Shown: piece by piece, positions 60,801 through 64,000 of the stretch
How the letters are laid out: each line of letters opens with the position of its first letter
Position numbering within the stretch: position 1 is the first letter of the stretch
Assembly: GCF_963662255.1 (NCBI RefSeq)
Contig: NC_085046.1
Coordinates: 102,007,324 to 102,071,323 of the forward strand
Source of the DNA: Cinclus cinclus
Taxonomy: Eukaryota > Chordata > Aves > Passeriformes > Cinclidae
Length of the DNA: 64,000 nucleotides
Direction of reading: 5' to 3'
The notes under the pieces: generated by a model
What the model was told of the DNA's origin: nothing
Databases searched by the model: none
Seen by the model: only the letters and a program-made list of their open reading frames with translations
Position numbers and translations under genes: made by a program

Positions 60801-63442
60801 TTATGAAGTCTGATTCCACCTTCAGATTCTGTGTTATTTTTGATTCACATGCCCTCAATTTTCTTTTTGCTAGCTCTGTCCAAAATTGTGTGATGAGACA
60901 AATATATTTGTCTAATATTTCTGAGGAAAAATTATGTAATCTTGCATGGTGGGTTTTCCAGACCGAGAGGGATCAGCCTTTAATGCTTTCAATAATTTCT
61001 GATGTGTTTAGCTGTAGCTTCTTAAATCCCATAAATAAGTAAGATAATCTTCAGTTTTCGATATATTTGCATGGGAAATGGTAGAAGATTATATATTCTA
61101 GCCCTAACCTTGAAGCATGAAAATGTTTTTGGATCTTGTTTTTAGCATTTGTGCTTCTTTAGATGTTCACACTCTCTTCCGCATATATCTTGTAGAATTG
61201 CAAATATCTCAATGGAACTTGCAATCGAGTTTGAAGAAATGCATGTAGGCAGACCTCTAGCTCATCTTATAGAGCAATGTAGGTGTCCTGCTGGTTATAC
61301 TGGATTGTCCTGCCAGGTACTGAGCCCTTGAATCCTTTTTGTGTGTCTAATAGTAGGAAAGTAAAAGAAAAAAAAATTACTTAAATGGTTTTTAAAATTA
61401 TTTGTAGCTGTTGATAGCTGTGATATTTTTTTAAAAAAATTTATTTTATTCCCCTTACAACTAGAGCTGTGCTCCAGGATACTACAGGGGAAAGCATACA
61501 GAACTCAGTGTAAGAGAGCCTCACACTCTAATAGCACCCTGTGTGCCATGTCAGTGCAACAACCACAGTGAAACCTGTGATCCTGACACTGGAAAGTGCT
61601 TGGTATGTTGTCTTGGGTTGCATGTGTACATCTTACACATTCTTCTGTTGATTTCACCTGAGCATACAATGGCAGTAACAATTCAAGAAGTTTTAAGGAG
61701 AAGTATATGGCTGTACCTCTTGGACAAAATGTGATTTTTTTTTTTTTCCCCCCTCCACAGCTCTGAAAGATGGAAAATCTGAATACTTTCCCTTAAGGTC
61801 CATTCAGTAAATTTAGCAAGGTTTTGGGGCATTAACATACTCAAACTCATTAATTATTTTTGTTTCAATTTTACTTTTAATATTACTTGTATATTGGTTG
61901 AGTTTGTCTGGTTTTCTGAGAGACTTTTTGGGTGTCTGGACAAGGTCTGCTTTAGGCACACAAAAAAAGAAATGAAGTCTGCACCACAGACTTAAATAAA
62001 ATGTAAATTCTTTCTCCAGAAGAGAATCCTCTGGGTAGCTTTCAAGGAGGCGTTTTTAATGGCCAAACTACAGTAATGTAGGGATTATGCCTCAGCTAAG
62101 TTGATTTGCTCACTTTCCTCAGTTTTTTTTTTCCCAAAGGTTGCAAAGAGGGGTCACATATGACTAACACATTTCCTCTCTCTTGTGGTATGACAGGCTG
62201 TAGACAGCAAATTCTCAGCCAAGCAAATAAGGTATATTAAGTCCATTCCCTGTCACTGCTCAGTATTTTTCCTATGTTTTTTCTGCAGTTGCTTTATTTT
62301 TCCATTGGTGAGTGGGTTAGTTCAAAGTCAACTTCTGATGAATTCATTCTTGAAGTTAGTTTTTAAGTGGGTTTCCTTAGTCCTTCAGGCTTTTCTAAGC
62401 TATTCTTTTGCTTTCAGGTTTGCACAAAAGTGTGTATCTCATGAGTGAAAACTAAGGTTCTCACTTTTACAAGGTCTTTCACAAAGGTGAACATTCATCA
62501 TTCTTCCTCTTAGGTTCTTGTTGAGGATTAGCAGGTCATCTGTGTCTTGACATTAATGCTCAGACATATCCAGCTGAGTGGTGTAGGCAAGAGAGCTGGT
62601 TTCCCCCTGACTTCTGCTCCCATAAAATAGGAGGTTGCATTGCTACTGTTTACCTCATCAACCAACCTAAAATACATGCTAGCAGTATATGAAATACAGA
62701 ATAAGAAAAAAGAAAGGTTAAAAGATAAAAGGGAGGGAAAGGAGAAAAGTGTTTGTGTTCACTTGAAGGATTAGTCAATTAAATTGTGTTTATAATATAA
62801 ATTTAGTGTTTTAATATTAATAGAACTGGTTATTGATCAGTACTCTTGACAAATTAAATGTAGTGTCTGTGAATCATGACTCTGGAGAGTCCTCAGCATT
62901 TGCTGAAATGCTGAAAGAGAAAACCAGCTGTTCTGTTAATTTTTTCTCCTTTTTTGTTTGTTTCTTTTGTTTGGAATTTTTGTTTATTTTGGATATTTTT
63001 TAGGATTTTTTTTTTGTACTGTGATGCCCTGACCTGAATTGATCAATAGTAGCAAAAATACATAGAATTTATGGAAATTTAGAAAAGAAATTAGGTCAGC
63101 ATGCCTGAAGGGGCATTCACATAAGAGAAAATACACTGGCATTCTGTTTACATAAAAGATTTTTTTATTCAGAGAATGTTGACCTGTAGTGTAGTGACAC
63201 TGTATTGTAGTGACGTGTTGAGGTCATTGTTGGAAACTGTACACATGTACTGATAAAGTAGATAAATTTACTCCTGTTGTTTGTTGTTGCTTAAAGCCAT
63301 CTGAATTTTGTGTCCCACAGAACTGTAGAGATAACACAGTTGGTGATTACTGCAGTGCTTGTGCCCCAGGCTATTATGGGAAAGTAGCTGGATCTGTCAA
63401 TGACTGCTCTCTCTGTGCCTGTCCCAGAGCCAACCCTGTCAG
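2259..63442 (+). CDS. LAMA1: LAMA1, laminin subunit alpha-1, 5' part (exons 1-30; 3' end outside window)
   Basis: Thirty exons joined at compatible phases give one uninterrupted reading frame of 4403 nt (1467 codons plus 2 nt). Domain order: signal peptide (1 to about 24), LN (about 28-278), LE repeats (about 279-528), L4 domain (about 529-718), LE repeats (about 719-1176), second L4 (about 1177-1370), LE repeats (from about 1371). This is the layout of long laminin alpha chains. Family knowledge: alpha-1 joins beta-1 and gamma-1 to form laminin-111, a secreted early basement-membrane trimer; the LN domain drives polymer formation. Every intron is GT-AG except intron 2 (GC-AG). LAMA2 was considered, but the LN, L4 and LE sequences track LAMA1 closely. 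No frameshift or stop was seen, so the gene looks functional. Exon 30 ends two bases into a codon, so the frame continues past the window. Confidence 0.96.
3007..3089. repeat. T-rich low-complexity tract (T with single G)
   Basis: About 83 bases of runs of T broken by single G residues, in intron 1 just past the CpG island. This is simple sequence, possibly a decayed poly(A) tail of a minus-strand insertion, but no element body was recognised beside it. Confidence 0.85.
5395..5960. repeat. Candidate old interspersed repeat with tRNA-like motifs
   Basis: Two short arms resemble the T-arm and B box of tRNA: GTGGTTTGAACCCAC at about 5469-5483, and GTGGGTGTGAATCCCAC at about 5857-5873 with a perfect 5-bp stem. 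On the minus strand the first is preceded by a degraded D-arm-like segment. The style resembles ancient amniote tRNA-related repeats, but I cannot name a family and the ends are approximate. Confidence 0.35.
9868..9890. repeat. Poly(A) run, 23 bases
   Basis: Uninterrupted A run in intron 1. No retroposon body with target duplication was recognised upstream, so it is listed as a simple repeat. Confidence 0.9.
20022..20440 (+). mobile_element. CR1 LINE fragment, 3' region, plus strand
   Basis: Shows the usual order of avian CR1 3' sequence: a CTGGGGTTGTTTAGCCTGG-like block, then GAAGGCTCAGGAGAGG, a GAGGAATTTCTTCATGG-like block, TGCCCAGGGAAGTGGTAGAG, TCCCTGGAGGTA, and a terminal GTTGGGCTTGGTGATTCC with AGAGGTCCTTTCC. 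The TGGCACTTAGTGCCATGGTC block near the end suggests a CR1-J/Y-type subfamily (inference). It is 5'-truncated and mutated. Confidence 0.88.
21872..22162 (-). mobile_element. CR1 LINE fragment, 3' region, minus strand
   Basis: Read left to right it is the reverse complement of a CR1 tail: GTTAGGGTTGGAAAGGATTT, then a block on the loss of vs gain of AGCAGG..., CTCCAGAGGGAACTCCATAA, GGGCAGCCCATTCCAG, and CTTGTCCCGTTGCTGAAGAG. It is 5'-truncated at the right end and lies about 1 kb upstream of exon 2. Confidence 0.88.
23032..23075. repeat. Exact 22-bp tandem duplication
   Basis: The 22-base segment starting TGGGGAGAATTGGC occurs twice in direct tandem at 23032-23053 and 23054-23075 with no mismatch, about 110 bases before exon 2. 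Confidence 0.95.
23188..23358 (+). CDS. LAMA1: LAMA1 exon 2: start of LN domain
   Basis: Completes codon 28 and encodes residues 29-84 plus one base. Contains [14 protein letters not shown], the glycosylation sequon in STNATC, and [17 protein letters not shown], near-identical to LAMA1 of mammals. Length is 171 nt, phase 1 at both ends. The acceptor is TTTCGAG (G at -3, a poor base there) and the donor is CCAAAG|GCAAGC, a GC rather than GT donor. The reading frame and the following exon (completing a Glu codon) leave no alternative GT donor in register. Confidence 0.93.
23359..23698 (+). other. LAMA1 intron 2, GC-AG type (340 bp)
   Basis: Begins GCAAGC after CCAAAG and ends TTGAAACAG. Joining the flanking exons across it restores Glu and continues the LN domain. 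Nothing else is recognised inside. Confidence 0.88.
23699..23811 (+). CDS. LAMA1: LAMA1 exon 3: LN domain
   Basis: Encodes residues 85-122. Contains [19 protein letters not shown] and the [11 protein letters not shown] strand of the LN jelly roll. Acceptor AAACAG, donor GGCAG|gtgagt. Length 113 nt, ending in phase 0. Confidence 0.95.
23812..30555 (+). other. LAMA1 intron 3 (6.7 kb)
   Basis: AT-rich non-coding sequence between the exon 3 donor and the exon 4 acceptor (TTTTTTCAG). A 13-base A run lies near 29370. No clear mobile element, RNA gene or extra exon was recognised. Confidence 0.8.
30556..30798 (+). CDS. LAMA1: LAMA1 exon 4: LN domain
   Basis: Encodes residues 123-203 (243 nt, phase 0 to 0). 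It starts [11 protein letters not shown], the avian counterpart of the mouse alpha-1 LN segment studied as cell-adhesive peptide A13. It continues with [25 protein letters not shown], the sequon in YNITPR, and [20 protein letters not shown]. These stretches separate LAMA1 from LAMA2. Donor GAGAG|gtatct. Confidence 0.96.
30799..33853 (+). other. LAMA1 intron 4 (3.1 kb)
   Basis: Contains a long minus-strand CR1 copy (about 31950-32803). The remainder is AT-rich sequence with nothing recognised. Ends TTTCTTTCCAG. Confidence 0.85.
31950..32803 (-). mobile_element. CR1 LINE, about 850 bp of 3' sequence, minus strand
   Basis: Reads as the reverse complement of a CR1 3' end: GAATCACATAATCTTTTAGG then TTGGAAAAGACTTTTCAGG, a GGGATGGTGACTCCATCTTC block, GGGCAGCCTTCTCCAATGC, CCTGAGCCTCCTTTTATCC, AGGCTGAGCAACACCAGCTC, and finally GTTGTGACCCAAGGGCAGGA and TCCAGATCCCTCTGGGGAGC. 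The long 3' UTR-like section (about 32500-32800) is typical of CR1-J/Y-type copies (inference). It is the largest mobile-element copy in the window. Confidence 0.92.
33854..34033 (+). CDS. LAMA1: LAMA1 exon 5: LN domain
   Basis: Encodes residues 204-263 (180 nt, phase 0). Contains [30 protein letters not shown] and DPIVTRR, all strongly conserved in LAMA1. Acceptor TTTCCAG, donor CAGG AGG|gtaaga. Confidence 0.96.
34034..36782 (+). other. LAMA1 intron 5 (2.7 kb)
   Basis: AT-rich non-coding sequence ending TTTTTTTGTAG. No clear repeat family, RNA gene or exon was recognised; open stretches at 34865-35146 and 35202-35449 have no recognisable homology. Confidence 0.75.
36783..36872 (+). CDS. LAMA1: LAMA1 exon 6: end of LN domain, start of LE1
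   Basis: Encodes residues 264-293 (90 nt, phase 0). [14 protein letters not shown] marks the LN to LE boundary: the ICYGHA motif opens the first laminin-EGF repeat. Acceptor TTGTAG, donor CACAAAG|gtattc. Confidence 0.95.
36873..37313 (+). other. LAMA1 intron 6 (441 bp)
   Basis: Non-coding, AT-rich, ends in a T-rich tract and TTATTCTTAG. Nothing else is seen. Confidence 0.85.
37314..37431 (+). CDS. LAMA1: LAMA1 exon 7: LE1
   Basis: Encodes residues 294-332 plus one base (118 nt). Cysteine pattern [20 protein letters not shown] followed by PWRPGT completes LE1, and the exon ends inside the linker to LE2. Donor GTGAGA|gtaagt. Confidence 0.95.
37432..38490 (+). other. LAMA1 intron 7 (1.1 kb)
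   Basis: AT-rich, no repeat or gene recognised. Ends TTTCTTCTCAG. Confidence 0.8.
38491..38669 (+). CDS. LAMA1: LAMA1 exon 8: LE2
   Basis: Encodes residues 333-392 (179 nt, ending phase 0). Contains [22 protein letters not shown], the sequon in [13 protein letters not shown] and YFRPHK, the LAMA1-type LE2. Donor CACAAA|gtaaga. Confidence 0.95.
38670..40152 (+). other. LAMA1 intron 8 (1.5 kb)
   Basis: Non-coding. The right half (about 39720-40060) resembles an ancient CR1-like repeat on the minus strand, listed separately. Ends TTTATTTTATAG. Confidence 0.8.
39720..40060 (-). mobile_element. Candidate ancient CR1/L3-like fragment, minus strand
   Basis: The blocks CACTCTTGTCTTAAACATTT, ACACTTCAGCTTCCAGCCAT and CAAACCCCTGATCC follow the order of an old, widely spread amniote CR1 3' region as I remember it. 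The match is diverged and the ends are approximate. Confidence 0.45.
40153..40258 (+). CDS. LAMA1: LAMA1 exon 9: LE3, first part
   Basis: Encodes residues 393-427 plus one base (106 nt). [19 protein letters not shown] then [12 protein letters not shown] opens LE3. Acceptor TTTATAG, donor CATG|gtaagg. Confidence 0.94.
40259..40747 (+). other. LAMA1 intron 9 (489 bp)
   Basis: Non-coding; ends in a T-rich tract followed by a CAAG acceptor. Nothing else is seen. Confidence 0.8.
40748..40908 (+). CDS. LAMA1: LAMA1 exon 10: LE3 end and LE4
   Basis: Encodes residues 428-481 (161 nt). [17 protein letters not shown] and [15 protein letters not shown] are LE signatures. The acceptor is TTCTTCAAG (AAG) after a long pyrimidine tract, and phase with exon 9 gives a Gly codon. 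Donor TGCAAA|gtgagt. Confidence 0.94.
40909..43675 (+). other. LAMA1 intron 10 (2.8 kb)
   Basis: AT-rich non-coding sequence ending CCTTTGACAG. Open stretches on either strand (41511-41939 minus; 43321-43560 plus) have no recognisable family, and no mobile element was identified. Confidence 0.75.
43676..43816 (+). CDS. LAMA1: LAMA1 exon 11: LE4 end and first part of LE5
   Basis: Encodes residues 482-528 (141 nt, phase 0). [18 protein letters not shown] followed by [17 protein letters not shown], where the LE5 repeat is interrupted by the L4 domain. Donor GTCAG|gtattt. Confidence 0.95.
43817..44775 (+). other. LAMA1 intron 11 (959 bp)
   Basis: Non-coding, no repeat recognised. Ends CTCTTGTAG. 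Confidence 0.8.
44776..44949 (+). CDS. LAMA1: LAMA1 exon 12: start of first L4 (domain IVb)
   Basis: Encodes residues 529-586 (174 nt, phase 0). [20 protein letters not shown] and [13 protein letters not shown] are LAMA1 L4 landmarks. The middle (residues about 540-555) is the least conserved part of the window's coding sequence by eye. Donor AAATAAA|gtaagt. Confidence 0.94.
44950..46132 (+). other. LAMA1 intron 12 (1.2 kb)
   Basis: Almost half is a minus-strand CR1 copy (45409-45920). The remainder is unremarkable and ends TGTTATTTCAG. Confidence 0.85.
45409..45920 (-). mobile_element. CR1 LINE fragment, about 510 bp, minus strand
   Basis: Reads as the reverse complement of a CR1 3' region: CAGAATCACAGAGTGGTTGA, GGTTGAAGGGGACCTCTGG, CTCAAGCAGGGACACC, AGAGACTCCACAACCTC, CTGGGCACCACTGCAAAGAG, TTGATAAGATCTCTGAGCC, TTTCCTCATATGGAAGATGC, and TTGTACTGGGAGGCCCAGAA. 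The order and wording match typical avian CR1. Confidence 0.93.
46133..46234 (+). CDS. LAMA1: LAMA1 exon 13: first L4 domain
   Basis: Encodes residues 587-620 (102 nt, phase 0): [17 protein letters not shown] then DVIIQ. Donor TTCAG|gtggat is weaker than most here (GTGG at +1 to +4). Confidence 0.94.
46235..46945 (+). other. LAMA1 intron 13 (711 bp)
   Basis: AT-rich non-coding sequence ending CCTCAATTTCAG. Nothing recognised. Confidence 0.8.
46946..47157 (+). CDS. LAMA1: LAMA1 exon 14: first L4 domain
   Basis: Encodes residues 621-690 plus two bases (212 nt). [16 protein letters not shown] and [18 protein letters not shown] (with sequon NVT) are the core L4 strands. Donor TACAG|gtaagt. Confidence 0.95.
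47158..48312 (+). other. LAMA1 intron 14 (1.2 kb)
   Basis: Contains a tRNA-Ile-headed SINE (about 47785-47915). Otherwise AT-rich and unremarkable. Ends GCTTAATCCTAG. Confidence 0.8.
47785..47915 (+). mobile_element. SINE with tRNA-Ile-like head and CR1-like tail (TguSINE1-like)
   Basis: GGTGCTAATAACACTAAAGT matches the anticodon arm region of tRNA-Ile with anticodon AAT. It is followed by a B-box remnant (GACTCGGATCCCCGTAT) and an acceptor-stem remnant (TTGGCTA). Directly after comes a CR1 3' end: GAGTTGGACTTGATGAGCCC, TTTCAACTC, then ATTTTGTGACT. This tRNA-Ile plus CR1-tail architecture is that of TguSINE1 of passerine birds. The 5' end (A-box part) is degraded and its limit approximate. 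Confidence 0.75.
48313..48424 (+). CDS. LAMA1: LAMA1 exon 15: end of first L4, second part of LE5
   Basis: Completes an Arg codon and encodes residues up to 728 (112 nt). [12 protein letters not shown] ends the L4 domain and [13 protein letters not shown] resumes the interrupted LE repeat. Acceptor AATCCTAG, donor TGAG|gtaacc. Confidence 0.95.
48425..49321 (+). other. LAMA1 intron 15 (897 bp)
   Basis: Non-coding. Carries one exact GLI-type 9-mer, TGGGTGGTC, at 49229-49237. No repeat recognised. Ends CATTCCTCTTCAG. Confidence 0.8.
49322..49432 (+). CDS. LAMA1: LAMA1 exon 16: LE6
   Basis: Encodes residues 729-765 (111 nt, phase 0). [20 protein letters not shown] is a LAMA1 signature; [16 protein letters not shown] opens the next repeat. 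Donor TGCTTT|gtaagt. Confidence 0.96.
49433..50213 (+). other. LAMA1 intron 16 (781 bp)
   Basis: AT-rich non-coding sequence, nothing recognised. Ends CCATGTCTCACAG. Confidence 0.8.
50214..50341 (+). CDS. LAMA1: LAMA1 exon 17: LE6/LE7
   Basis: Encodes residues 766-807 plus two bases (128 nt). [19 protein letters not shown] and CQPCACPLS are canonical LE sequences. Donor CAAACAA|gtaagc. Confidence 0.95.
50342..50993 (+). other. LAMA1 intron 17 (652 bp)
   Basis: Contains a TA-rich microsatellite (50802-50903) ending about 90 bases before the acceptor. The acceptor ATTGTTAATAG lacks a proper polypyrimidine tract. Confidence 0.85.
50802..50903. repeat. (TA)n microsatellite with interruptions, about 100 bp
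   Basis: AT dinucleotide tract broken by AATAT, two ATGCAT units and one TGTGTG patch. Self-complementary sequence able to form hairpins. Lies in intron 17, close to the exon 18 acceptor. Confidence 0.95.
50994..51080 (+). CDS. LAMA1: LAMA1 exon 18: LE7 (short, in-frame exon)
   Basis: Encodes residues 808-836 (87 nt, phase 2 at both ends): [28 protein letters not shown]. The start after TTAATAG is fixed by the frame, because AA from exon 17 plus T gives Asn before FSPTC, as in other laminins. The acceptor region is purine/AT-rich. Donor GAAAG|gtatgt. Length divisible by three means skipping would keep the frame. Confidence 0.93.
51335..51546 (+). CDS. LAMA1: LAMA1 exon 19: LE8/LE9
   Basis: Encodes residues 837-907 plus one base (212 nt). 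[48 protein letters not shown] and [13 protein letters not shown] give two LE cysteine frameworks. Preceding intron 18 is only 254 bp. Donor CTTG|gtaagt. Confidence 0.96.
51547..52098 (+). other. LAMA1 intron 19 (552 bp)
   Basis: Carries an (AC)n(AT)n microsatellite at 51823-51868. The acceptor is GAACACAAG (AAG). Confidence 0.85.
51823..51868. repeat. Compound (AC)n(AT)n microsatellite
   Basis: About eight AC units followed directly by about twelve AT units, the usual form of a compound dinucleotide repeat. Length polymorphism is likely. Confidence 0.95.
52099..52205 (+). CDS. LAMA1: LAMA1 exon 20: LE9/LE10
   Basis: Completes an Ala codon and encodes residues 909-943 (107 nt). [29 protein letters not shown] and DKCL fit one LE repeat. 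Donor TTG|gtaagc. Confidence 0.94.
52206..53164 (+). other. LAMA1 intron 20 (959 bp)
   Basis: Non-coding, no repeat family recognised. Ends TTCTTCTCCAACAG. Confidence 0.8.
53165..53345 (+). CDS. LAMA1: LAMA1 exon 21: LE10/LE11
   Basis: Encodes residues 944-1003 plus one base (181 nt). [35 protein letters not shown] and [15 protein letters not shown] match the LAMA1 LE rod. Donor CACAC|gtaagc. Confidence 0.96.
53346..54563 (+). other. LAMA1 intron 21 (1.2 kb)
   Basis: AT-rich non-coding sequence, nothing recognised with confidence. Ends GTTTCTCTTGCAG. Confidence 0.8.
54564..54700 (+). CDS. LAMA1: LAMA1 exon 22: LE11/LE12
   Basis: Completes a Pro codon and encodes up to residue 1049 (137 nt). 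[37 protein letters not shown] and GCK follow the LAMA1 pattern. Donor GCAAG|gtatgg. Confidence 0.95.
54701..57122 (+). other. LAMA1 intron 22 (2.4 kb)
   Basis: AT-rich non-coding sequence. A small partial duplication (TGTACATTTATGCAT-like, twice) lies at about 55622-55670. No mobile element was recognised. Ends TTTTTCTCTTATGCTAAG. Confidence 0.78.
57123..57359 (+). CDS. LAMA1: LAMA1 exon 23: LE12/LE13
   Basis: Encodes residues 1050-1128 (237 nt, phase 0). [50 protein letters not shown] and [13 protein letters not shown] form nearly two LE repeats. Acceptor GCTAAG, donor GCAAG|gtactg. Confidence 0.96.
57360..58459 (+). other. LAMA1 intron 23 (1.1 kb)
   Basis: Non-coding. Ends with a long T run (58428-58447) and ATACTCCAG. 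Nothing else recognised. Confidence 0.8.
58460..58603 (+). CDS. LAMA1: LAMA1 exon 24: LE13 end and first part of LE14
   Basis: Encodes residues 1129-1176 (144 nt, phase 0). [18 protein letters not shown] and [18 protein letters not shown] lead into the second L4 domain, mirroring exon 11 before the first L4. Donor ATTCCT|gtaagt. Confidence 0.95.
58604..58950 (+). other. LAMA1 intron 24 (347 bp)
   Basis: Short non-coding intron ending CTTTATGCCACAG. Nothing else is seen. Confidence 0.85.
58951..59130 (+). CDS. LAMA1: LAMA1 exon 25: start of second L4 (domain IVa)
   Basis: Encodes residues 1177-1236 (180 nt, phase 0). [20 protein letters not shown] (sequon NLT), then [13 protein letters not shown], typical of the alpha-chain L4 opening. 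Donor ACCAG|gtaaga. Confidence 0.95.
59131..59744 (+). other. LAMA1 intron 25 (614 bp)
   Basis: Contains an uninterrupted run of 20 G (59400-59419). Otherwise AT-rich. Ends TTAATCCAAACAG. Confidence 0.85.
59400..59419. repeat. G homopolymer, 20 bases
   Basis: Twenty consecutive G on the + strand, preceded by GGGGGAAGGC. Long G runs can form G-quadruplexes and are prone to length error in sequencing and replication. Confidence 0.95.
59745..59930 (+). CDS. LAMA1: LAMA1 exon 26: second L4 domain
   Basis: Encodes residues 1237-1298 (186 nt, phase 0). [33 protein letters not shown] and [17 protein letters not shown]. An open frame continues past the donor GAAGGAG|gtaagc but diverges from laminin at once. 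The following intron is only 121 bp. Confidence 0.95.
59994..60037. repeat. Interrupted trinucleotide repeat next to the exon 27 acceptor
   Basis: ATGATGATAATAATAATAG followed by repeated TAG/TAA triplets, ending about 15 bases before the exon 27 splice site. It fills roughly a third of the 121-bp intron 26. Confidence 0.92.
60052..60179 (+). CDS. LAMA1: LAMA1 exon 27: second L4 domain
   Basis: Encodes residues 1299-1340 plus two bases (128 nt). [18 protein letters not shown] and [18 protein letters not shown] match the L4 core. The acceptor GTTGTTTTCCTAG has a short pyrimidine stretch behind AG-rich repeat sequence. Donor AGCAG|gtagag is weak (GTAG). Confidence 0.94.
60180..61195 (+). other. 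LAMA1 intron 27 (1.0 kb)
   Basis: AT-rich non-coding sequence, nothing recognised. Ends GCATATATCTTGTAG. Confidence 0.8.
61196..61316 (+). CDS. LAMA1: LAMA1 exon 28: end of second L4, second part of LE14
   Basis: Completes an Arg codon and encodes up to residue 1381 (121 nt). [12 protein letters not shown] (sequon NIS) closes L4, and [13 protein letters not shown] resumes the interrupted LE repeat, the same arrangement as exon 15. Donor GCCAG|gtactg; the next intron is 148 bp. Confidence 0.95.
61465..61602 (+). CDS. LAMA1: LAMA1 exon 29: LE14/LE15
   Basis: Encodes residues 1382-1427 (138 nt, phase 0). [11 protein letters not shown] and [20 protein letters not shown]. The spacer between them is of the variable type seen in alpha chains. 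Donor TGCTTG|gtatgt. Confidence 0.95.
61603..63320 (+). other. LAMA1 intron 29 (1.7 kb)
   Basis: Non-coding with several T-rich stretches (around 61733-61748 and 62940-63020). No mobile element or RNA gene recognised. Ends TGTGTCCCACAG. Confidence 0.8.
63321..63442 (+). CDS. LAMA1: LAMA1 exon 30: LE15 (last exon in the window)
   Basis: Encodes residues 1428-1467 plus two bases (122 nt). [20 protein letters not shown] and [13 protein letters not shown]. The final AG would be completed by exon 31, expected to start the conserved FSPTC segment outside the window. Donor GTCAG|gtagca is weak. Confidence 0.94.
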
Positions 63443-64000
63443 GTAGCAAGAACTTACTAAATCCAGTACATGTTTTACCATTCCCATTTCTTGTGTTGTA
63501 CATCTAATCTCCTCCTCCACTATGACAATAGGGGTTGGTTATTTTTATGTGTCCTTAATTTTTATACATTTGAATGCTGCCTATTTTTATTTAGTAAATG
63601 GAGCTTGCATTCTGAGCTGTACTGCTATCTGTGAAATTTTAAAATAAAAGGATTAGGTGATAGATGAGTCAGTTTTTTGTCTAAGACTAAAACAGACACA
63701 TAGACTGTATAGATAGTTGACTAAGTTGCTGTGACATTGTTAAGTGTCACATATGAGTCACTTTCTTCATTCAGAGAACAGCACTTTTATATTTACCAAG
63801 ATCAGGCCATCCCCCACTCAATGCAGGAACTTTTCATGAGATCAATCCAAGGGGAAGAACAAACACTCTTTTGTCTGAAATCTACACATCTGCTTGTTTG
63901 GTAGAGGAACAGTTAACTTTGTATTTTGAAAAACACAATGCTGCTGTTTTTTTTCAGAAGCTTTAAAAACACATTTGTTGTTTGCTTTTGTATAATTGAG
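63443..64000 (+). other. LAMA1 intron 30, cut by the window edge
   Basis: At least 558 bases of AT-rich intron sequence with no exon-like segment. The gene continues to the right. Confidence 0.8.

Noticed and set aside
2259..63442. LAMA2 rather than LAMA1
   Set aside because: Same architecture, but diagnostic stretches in exons 2, 4, 11, 14, 16, 21 and 24-26 follow LAMA1.
1..64000. CRISPR arrays, operons, phage or bacterial defence genes, rRNA, intact tRNA genes
   Set aside because: None seen. The sequence is vertebrate intron-exon DNA; tRNA-like motifs are in degraded repeats.

Overview
The window is vertebrate nuclear DNA, almost certainly from a bird. It carries the 5' half of one intron-rich gene on the + strand, LAMA1, which encodes the laminin alpha-1 chain. 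Thirty exons (about 4.4 kb of coding sequence in 61 kb) join in frame without a stop and give residues 1 to about 1467. The human chain is about 3,075 residues, so the coiled-coil and LG domains lie beyond the right edge. The exons read as LAMA1 rather than its paralogue LAMA2 at almost every diagnostic stretch, for example [38 protein letters not shown] and LLIRANYN. The bird assignment rests on several copies of CR1, the main avian LINE. A short element at about 47785-47915, with a tRNA-Ile-like head and a CR1 tail, looks like the passerine SINE TguSINE1 and points to a songbird or relative.

Layout. Bases 1-1700 are AT-rich 5' flank with no gene. A CpG-rich block (about 1700-2880) holds a 16-bp minisatellite of 19 length-perfect units (1836-2139), GC boxes, a TATA-like box (2201-2208), the start codon (2259) and the signal-peptide exon. 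Intron 1 is 20.8 kb with two CR1 copies, an older tRNA-like repeat and simple repeats. Exons 2-6 encode the LN (domain VI) polymerisation domain. Exons 6-11 encode the first laminin-EGF (LE) rod, exons 12-15 the first L4 (domain IV) globule, exons 15-24 a long second LE rod, exons 25-28 the second L4 globule, and exons 28-30 the start of the third LE rod. Introns carry CR1 copies (introns 1, 4, 12, and probably an ancient one in intron 8), the SINE (intron 14), a TA tract (intron 17), an AC/AT microsatellite (intron 19), a 20-base G run (intron 25) and a trinucleotide tract beside the exon 27 acceptor.

The product would be secreted and assembled with beta-1 and gamma-1 chains into laminin-111, whose LN domains polymerise into the basement-membrane sheet. 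I see no undescribed biological system. The unusual points are structural: the promoter-proximal minisatellite, exon 2 flanked by a GAG acceptor and a GC donor, the weak acceptor of in-frame exon 18 downstream of a TA tract, and the AG-rich repeat next to the exon 27 acceptor.
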